Source: CADEDH01 sp039201605 (GTDB lineage: Bacteria; Actinomycetota; Acidimicrobiia; Acidimicrobiales; SZUA-35). From it: a stretch of DNA of 64,000 nt. The stretch is from the NCBI GenBank assembly GCA_039201605.1, contig JBCCRO010000004.1, positions 186,001 to 250,000 of the forward strand, given 5' to 3'. Below the pieces are notes generated by a model, which had not been told where the DNA came from, searched no databases, and saw only the letters and a program-made list of their open reading frames with translations. A program made the position numbers and the translations under genes. Of this stretch, positions 60,793 through 64,000 are shown piece by piece. The number at the start of each line of letters is the position of its first letter. The stretch's first letter is position 1.

Positions 60793-61096
60793 TGGCCGAC
60801 ACCTCGGCTCGCTTTGCCGCCTCGGCCGCCGCCTCCCGGGCCGCCCTTCGGCGGGCGGCGACCGCCTTGCCGTCGTGGTGGCGATGGGGCTTGTCGGCGT
60901 TGGTGCCGAGGAAGTCGTCGTCGGCCACGAGCACGTGGTCGCGGCGCACCAGCCACAGGCGATCGCCCTCCCCCCGTCGGACGTAGCTCTCGCGGGCCAG
61001 CACCAGGGCCAGCTCGTCGTTGGCGGCATCGAGGGCGCCGGCGTGCCGGTACTCGTCCTTGCCGTCGCGCTTGAGGAACACTTCGTAGAGGGCCAT
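60785..61096 (-). CDS. paaB: Phenylacetyl-CoA epoxidase subunit PaaB
   Basis: A 103-residue protein of the PaaB family, a small subunit bridging the PaaAC heterodimers of the phenylacetyl-CoA epoxidase. It starts YEVFLKRDGKDEYRHAGALDA and continues LVLARESYVRRGEGDRLWLVRRDHVLV, both characteristic. The last 25 residues are an Ala/Arg/Glu-rich helix (AARRRAAREAAAEAAKRAE) longer than usual. The gene lies 1 base after paaD's stop and overlaps paaC by 8 bases, so it sits in the middle of a tight operon. Confidence 0.93.
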   Translation of the reverse strand: MALYEVFLKRDGKDEYRHAGALDAANDELALVLARESYVRRGEGDRLWLVRRDHVLVADDDFLGTNADKPHRHHDGKAVAARRRAAREAAAEAAKRAEVSANG

Positions 61097-61097
61097 G

Positions 61098-61592
61098 TCA
61101 GCTCCGGAGTACTTCGATGGTTTCGATGCAGTGCTCGCACCGGTGGACGGCTCGACAGCGGCTGGGGCCGAAGAGCGAACGCTCCTCGGTCGGTTTGCCG
61201 CACCGGGGGCAGGGCACCGGGCCCGAGCCGATGCGGACGGCGACGGTGAAGCGGTCGGCCAACACCGCCCGGGCCTTCGGGGTGACCCGCTCGATCGACC
61301 AGGTCGGGGCCGTCAGCCATCGCACCTCGGCCCGGTCGAGGCCCGGCACGGAGCGCACGGCGCCCGAGACGTCCTCGGCGATCATGGCCAGGGCGGGGCA
61401 GCCGCTGAACGTCGGTATGAGACCGACGTGGGCGGTGGTGCCGTCGACCTCGACGGAGAAGACGAGGCCGAGTTCGACGATGGAGATGCCCGGATACTCC
61501 GGGTCGTCGACGGTGCCGAGGACGTTCCATACGGCGGCGATCAGGTCGTCGACCGTCACCGTCTCGGGCTGAAGGGGACCGACGGTCGTCAT
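61098..61592 (-). CDS. paaD: Phenylacetate pathway protein PaaD (MIP18/SufT-like)
   Basis: A 164-residue PaaD, related to MIP18/DUF59 proteins and required for epoxidase maturation. The DUF59 domain shows VDDPEYPGISIVELGLV and LIPTFSGCPALAMIAEDV. A C-terminal zinc-finger-like part has CPRC and CEHC pairs plus Cys in PSRCRAVH. Start ATG 61592 shares a base with paaA's TGA stop (TGATG). Gene order here is A, D, B, C, unlike the more usual A-B-C-D-E. Confidence 0.92.
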   Translation of the reverse strand: MTTVGPLQPETVTVDDLIAAVWNVLGTVDDPEYPGISIVELGLVFSVEVDGTTAHVGLIPTFSGCPALAMIAEDVSGAVRSVPGLDRAEVRWLTAPTWSIERVTPKARAVLADRFTVAVRIGSGPVPCPRCGKPTEERSLFGPSRCRAVHRCEHCIETIEVLRS

Positions 61593-62515
61593 CAGACAAC
61601 CCCCGCCGGCACCCGGTCGAGGGCGTCGCGCACCCAGGACGAGTTCTCCCAGTTCTCCCGGGCCTCCCGGATCCGGCGCTCGGAGTCGGGGCCACCGTTG
61701 GCGATGGCCCGCTTCAAGGGCTCCCAGTCGATCTCGCCGATGATCCAGCGCTTGGTGTCCTCGTCGTAGCGAAGGTCGGGGTCGGGCACGGTGAACCCGT
61801 AGGAGTGGAGCATGGGCACGAACTTCTGGACCCAACCATCCCGGAGCACCTCGTTGCGCTCCGACTTGATGTGCCACCGCAGCAGCTTGTCGTTGGGCTT
61901 GGTGTCCGGCCCGAAGAGCTGGAGGGCCGGCCAGAACCACCGATCGAGCGACTCCTGGAACATCTCCCGCTGCAGTGGGGTGCCCTGCGAGAAGCGGAGC
62001 ATCCGGTCTTCGCCCAGACGCATGTGGAACCCCTCCTCGGAGATGATGCGCTTGAGGATCCGCTTGTAGGGGCCGTAGGAGCAGTTCTTGAACACCGCCT
62101 GCTGGCTGGCGAGGGCGGCGGCGTCGACCAGGAAGGCGACGGCGACCTGATCGCCCCAGCTGTGCACCCGGTAGTGGAACACGTTGTGGAATTTGCTCTT
62201 GCCGGCGAAGAGATCCTCCAACATCTCGGTGCGGGTCTTGATCCCCATGTCGGCGGCCACCATGTAGAGAAGGTGGGCGTGGCCGATCTCGTCCTGGGTC
62301 TTGGCCAGGACCGACATCTTGGCCCGCAGGCCGGGGGTCCGAGGGATCCAGTCCCGCTCGGTCAGACCGCCCATCAGCTCGCTGTTGGCGTGCAGCTCGA
62401 TGAACTGGAACACCGCCTGGCGGTACTCGTCGGGCATCTCATCGTCGACCTCGACGATTCCTCGGTTGTCGAGGAAGTCCTCGAAGTCCTCCATCGACGT
62501 CCACGTTCTCGGCAT
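61592..62515 (-). CDS. paaA: Phenylacetyl-CoA epoxidase catalytic subunit PaaA
   Basis: A 307-residue diiron protein, the catalytic subunit that epoxidises phenylacetyl-CoA. Two iron-binding helices carry ExxH motifs: KTQDEIGHAHLLY and ISEEGFHMRLGED; the Glu residues of the other helices are in FIELHANSEL and nearby. RFSQGTPLQREMFQESLDRWFWP is family-typical. ATG 62515 has AGGGGGT just upstream, and the predicted transcript starts about 43 bases before it. Longer in-frame starts at 62575 and 62566 overlap the promoter and operator and are excluded. Confidence 0.95.
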   Translation of the reverse strand: MPRTWTSMEDFEDFLDNRGIVEVDDEMPDEYRQAVFQFIELHANSELMGGLTERDWIPRTPGLRAKMSVLAKTQDEIGHAHLLYMVAADMGIKTRTEMLEDLFAGKSKFHNVFHYRVHSWGDQVAVAFLVDAAALASQQAVFKNCSYGPYKRILKRIISEEGFHMRLGEDRMLRFSQGTPLQREMFQESLDRWFWPALQLFGPDTKPNDKLLRWHIKSERNEVLRDGWVQKFVPMLHSYGFTVPDPDLRYDEDTKRWIIGEIDWEPLKRAIANGGPDSERRIREARENWENSSWVRDALDRVPAGVV

Positions 62516-62564
62516 GGTGACCCCCTGGCGGTCCGGGCGGTTCGGAGTGACCGCTTCCACATTC

Positions 62565-62592
62565 ATGATACACACGAATGCCCACTTGGCAA
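62565..62592 (-). promoter_or_regulatory. paaA promoter
   Basis: Minus strand TTGCCA (62592-62587), 16-base spacer, TATCAT (62570-62565), each matching 5 of 6 consensus positions. The leader is about 43 bases, with AGGGGGT before ATG 62515. Confidence 0.6.
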
Positions 62593-62605
62593 GTTTTGTG
62601 TATCA
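62566..62605. promoter_or_regulatory. Putative PaaX operator (9-bp inverted repeat)
   Basis: TGATACACA (62566-62574) and TGTGTATCA (62597-62605), perfect inverse repeats with 31-base centre spacing, three helical turns. The arms overlap the -10 of paaA and the spacer of the paaX promoter, and a smaller TGCC/GGCA repeat lies between, over the shared -35 region. A bound repressor would block both promoters. Confidence 0.6.
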
Positions 62606-62614
62606 CGTTACGAT
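62586..62614 (+). promoter_or_regulatory. paaX promoter (leaderless)
   Basis: TTGGCA (62586-62591), 17-base spacer, TACGAT (62609-62614). The -35 overlaps that of paaA on the other strand. Transcription would start at about 62621, directly at GTG 62622. Confidence 0.55.
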
Positions 62615-62621
62615 GTGGGGC

Positions 62622-63524
62622 GTGACGACAGCGGACCTCGGGACCACGACGACAGCGGCGCTGACACCGGCCACGGCGGCGGTGCTCGACCGCTACGCCC
62701 ACACCACGGGCAGCAGCGCCCGGGTCCTGCTCACCACGATCTTCGGCGATGCCCTGCTCCCCCGGGCCCAGGCTGCGCCGGTCGGTGCCCTGATCGATCT
62801 CGCCGCACCGCTCGGCATCAACGATCGCAACGTGCGCACCACCCTGCAGCGGCTGTCCGCCGAGCGGCTGGTGACGGCCGAGCGGATCGGCCGCCGCTCG
62901 TTCTACCAGGTGCACCCGGATGCGGTGTCGACCTTCGTCGCCGCCAACCGCCGCATCTACGAGCGTCCCCTCCTCGCCTGGGACGGGGAGTGGACGGTGG
63001 CCGTTCTCGGCGCCGACGCCGACGACGAGGCCCGGGCCGAACTCCACCGGCGCCTGGGCTGGCTGGGCCTGGCCCCGGCCGCCCCCGGCGTCCTCGCGTC
63101 GGCCCTCGTCACCCCCGACGAGGTGACCGAGGCCGTGGCCGACGGGCCCGGACTCGGCGGCGTGCTGGCGCTCACCCGAGGGCCGGTCACGGCGGGCACG
63201 CTGCTCGACGACGATGGTCGGCGTCGTTTCTTCGATCCCGACGGCCAGCTCGACGAGCGCTATCGCACCCACCTCGACACCTTCGCCCCGGCGTCGGCTC
63301 CCGACCGCCTGGTCGACGCCGCACCGGTCGACGCCTTCGTGCTGCGGACCCTGGTGGTCGACTCCTGGCGTCGTCTCGCCCTCCGGGCCACCGACATCCC
63401 CGCGGAGCTCGAGCCCGACGGTTGGCGGGCCGAGGCCGCCTTCGAGCAGACGGCGACGATGCTGGCCGCATTGCGCCCGGCGTCGGAGGCGCACCTCGAT
63501 CGGGTGCTGGCCACCGAGGGATAG
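62622..63524 (+). CDS. paaX: PaaX-family transcriptional repressor
   Basis: A 300-residue PaaX-like regulator of phenylacetate catabolism; known homologues are repressors released by phenylacetyl-CoA. An N-terminal winged helix (VLLTTIFGDALLP, then LGINDRNVRTTLQRLSAERLVTAERIGRRSFYQ) is followed by the PaaX-specific middle domain and C-terminal part (RRFFDPDGQLDERY, VVDSWRRLALRATDIPAEL). GTG 62622 is chosen because the promoter's -10 box occupies the in-frame ATG at 62613, so the transcript probably begins at the GTG itself. It is divergent from paaADBC and is expected to bind the inverted repeat between them. Confidence 0.9.
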   Translation: MTTADLGTTTTAALTPATAAVLDRYAHTTGSSARVLLTTIFGDALLPRAQAAPVGALIDLAAPLGINDRNVRTTLQRLSAERLVTAERIGRRSFYQVHPDAVSTFVAANRRIYERPLLAWDGEWTVAVLGADADDEARAELHRRLGWLGLAPAAPGVLASALVTPDEVTEAVADGPGLGGVLALTRGPVTAGTLLDDDGRRRFFDPDGQLDERYRTHLDTFAPASAPDRLVDAAPVDAFVLRTLVVDSWRRLALRATDIPAELEPDGWRAEAAFEQTATMLAALRPASEAHLDRVLATEG

Positions 63525-63667
63525 CGGCCGGCGGGTCGGGTCACGGTCTGGTCCGGCGACCTGTCCGACGGGTCCGACCCGGTCCGGATTTGCCCTACAG
63601 TGTCGGGCAGGTGGGCCGGGCGGCAGAGGCCGTCACCCCTACCGAAGCGGCAAGTGAGGGCCGAACC

Positions 63668-64000
63668 ATGGGTTTGATCATTCTTATCGTCCTGATCGTC
63701 ATCGTCGTCCTGATCGGCGTGTTCCTGGTGTCGATCTACAACAAGCTGGTGCGGCTCCGTGAGCGGACCCGCGGCGCCTTCGCCCAGATCGACGTGCAGC
63801 TCGAGCGGCGTCACGATCTCATCCCCAACCTGGTCGAGACGGTGAAGGGCTACATGAACCACGAGCGGGAGACCCTCGAGGCCGTGGTCAACGCCCGGGC
63901 CGCCGCCACCCAGGCCCGCATCGAGGTGTCGGGCGACCCGGAGAACCTGGAGGCCATGCAGAAGCTGGCCCAGTCCGAAGGTGCGCTGGAGGGTGCGCTC
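63668..64000 (+). CDS. lemA: LemA-family protein (N-terminal part)
   Basis: The first 111 residues of a LemA-family protein, cut by the right edge. A single N-terminal hydrophobic helix (LIILIVLIVIVVLIGVFLV) anchors it, followed by the family signature IYNKLVRLRERTRGAFAQIDVQLERRHDLIPNLVETVKGY, split here, and MNHERETLEAVVNAR. LemA proteins are helical-bundle membrane proteins of unclear function. ATG 63668 has GTGAGGG 8 to 14 bases before it. TACAGT at 63596-63601 is a possible -10 box. Confidence 0.93.
   Translation, partial: MGLIILIVLIVIVVLIGVFLVSIYNKLVRLRERTRGAFAQIDVQLERRHDLIPNLVETVKGYMNHERETLEAVVNARAAATQARIEVSGDPENLEAMQKLAQSEGALEGAL

Noticed and set aside
62566..62575. paaA start codons at 62575 and 62566
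   Set aside because: They lie within or upstream of the predicted -10 box and operator, so would not be transcribed.

Overview
The window is about 70% GC and densely coded, with GC-ending codons throughout. It holds a mycothiol-dependent (DinB/MDMPI) enzyme, a deazaflavin (F420)-type nitroreductase-family protein, monomeric isocitrate dehydrogenase, a long-form HPF and many genes that start within 6-9 bases of a -10 box. Together these point to an Actinobacterium. The strong lipid/aromatic catabolism flavour would fit the Acidimicrobiia, but that last step is inference. I see no rRNA, tRNA, insertion sequence, phage gene or CRISPR array, and the region reads as ordinary chromosome.

Layout. 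1-9.7 kb: end of a GlcG/HbpS gene, a mycothiol-type enzyme, an SDR, a molybdopterin oxidoreductase overlapping an MFS gene, a two-copy spondin-domain lipoprotein, a second SDR and an amidase. 9.7-15.9 kb: enoyl-CoA hydratase and acyl-CoA ligase, then a TSUP permease coupled by ATGA to a Ser/Thr kinase-FHA protein, and an EamA permease. 16-23.7 kb: a Thr/Ser-rich anchored protein, an esterase, an acyl-CoA dehydrogenase, aroQ, an MFS gene, a small orphan protein, a GGDEF-EAL protein and tdk. 23.9-32.5 kb: icd with a hydrolase, a DUF3179 lipoprotein, a Ddn-like protein, a GlxA-type regulator divergent from an MFS gene, and another MFS gene. 32.6-38.6 kb: one gene of about 1980 codons made almost entirely of 45-residue TPR-like repeats. 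38.6-46 kb: acyl-CoA dehydrogenase, glycosyltransferase, hpf, a LysE exporter, azlCD and a serine-hydrolase/small-helical-protein pair. 45.6-54 kb: SDR with alkylsulfatase-type MBL enzyme, a cystathionine synthase-like enzyme, thiolase, thrH, cobD and NDH-2. 54-59 kb: an AhpD-like protein, an ASCH protein, a prokaryotic ionotropic glutamate receptor-like channel, and an MFS symporter behind a 20-codon leaderless upstream ORF. 59-63.5 kb: a quinone oxidoreductase, then the phenylacetyl-CoA epoxidase genes in the order paaA-D-B-C, divergent from a paaX-like repressor. The window ends inside lemA.

How it works together. Fatty-acyl and aromatic-acid catabolism recurs: acyl-CoA ligase, two acyl-CoA dehydrogenases, enoyl-CoA hydratase, thiolase, alkylsulfatase and the paa genes. 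The clearest regulatory device is the paaX/paaA intergenic region, where two divergent promoters share overlapping -35 hexamers inside a 9-bp-arm inverted repeat. The most unusual gene is the giant repeat protein, which lacks any recognisable effector domain. A window-wide signal is the repeated arrangement TAGGNT (or a relative) followed by 6 nt and a start codon, read here as leaderless transcription. In one case it drives a tiny ORF whose stop overlaps the start of a transporter gene.
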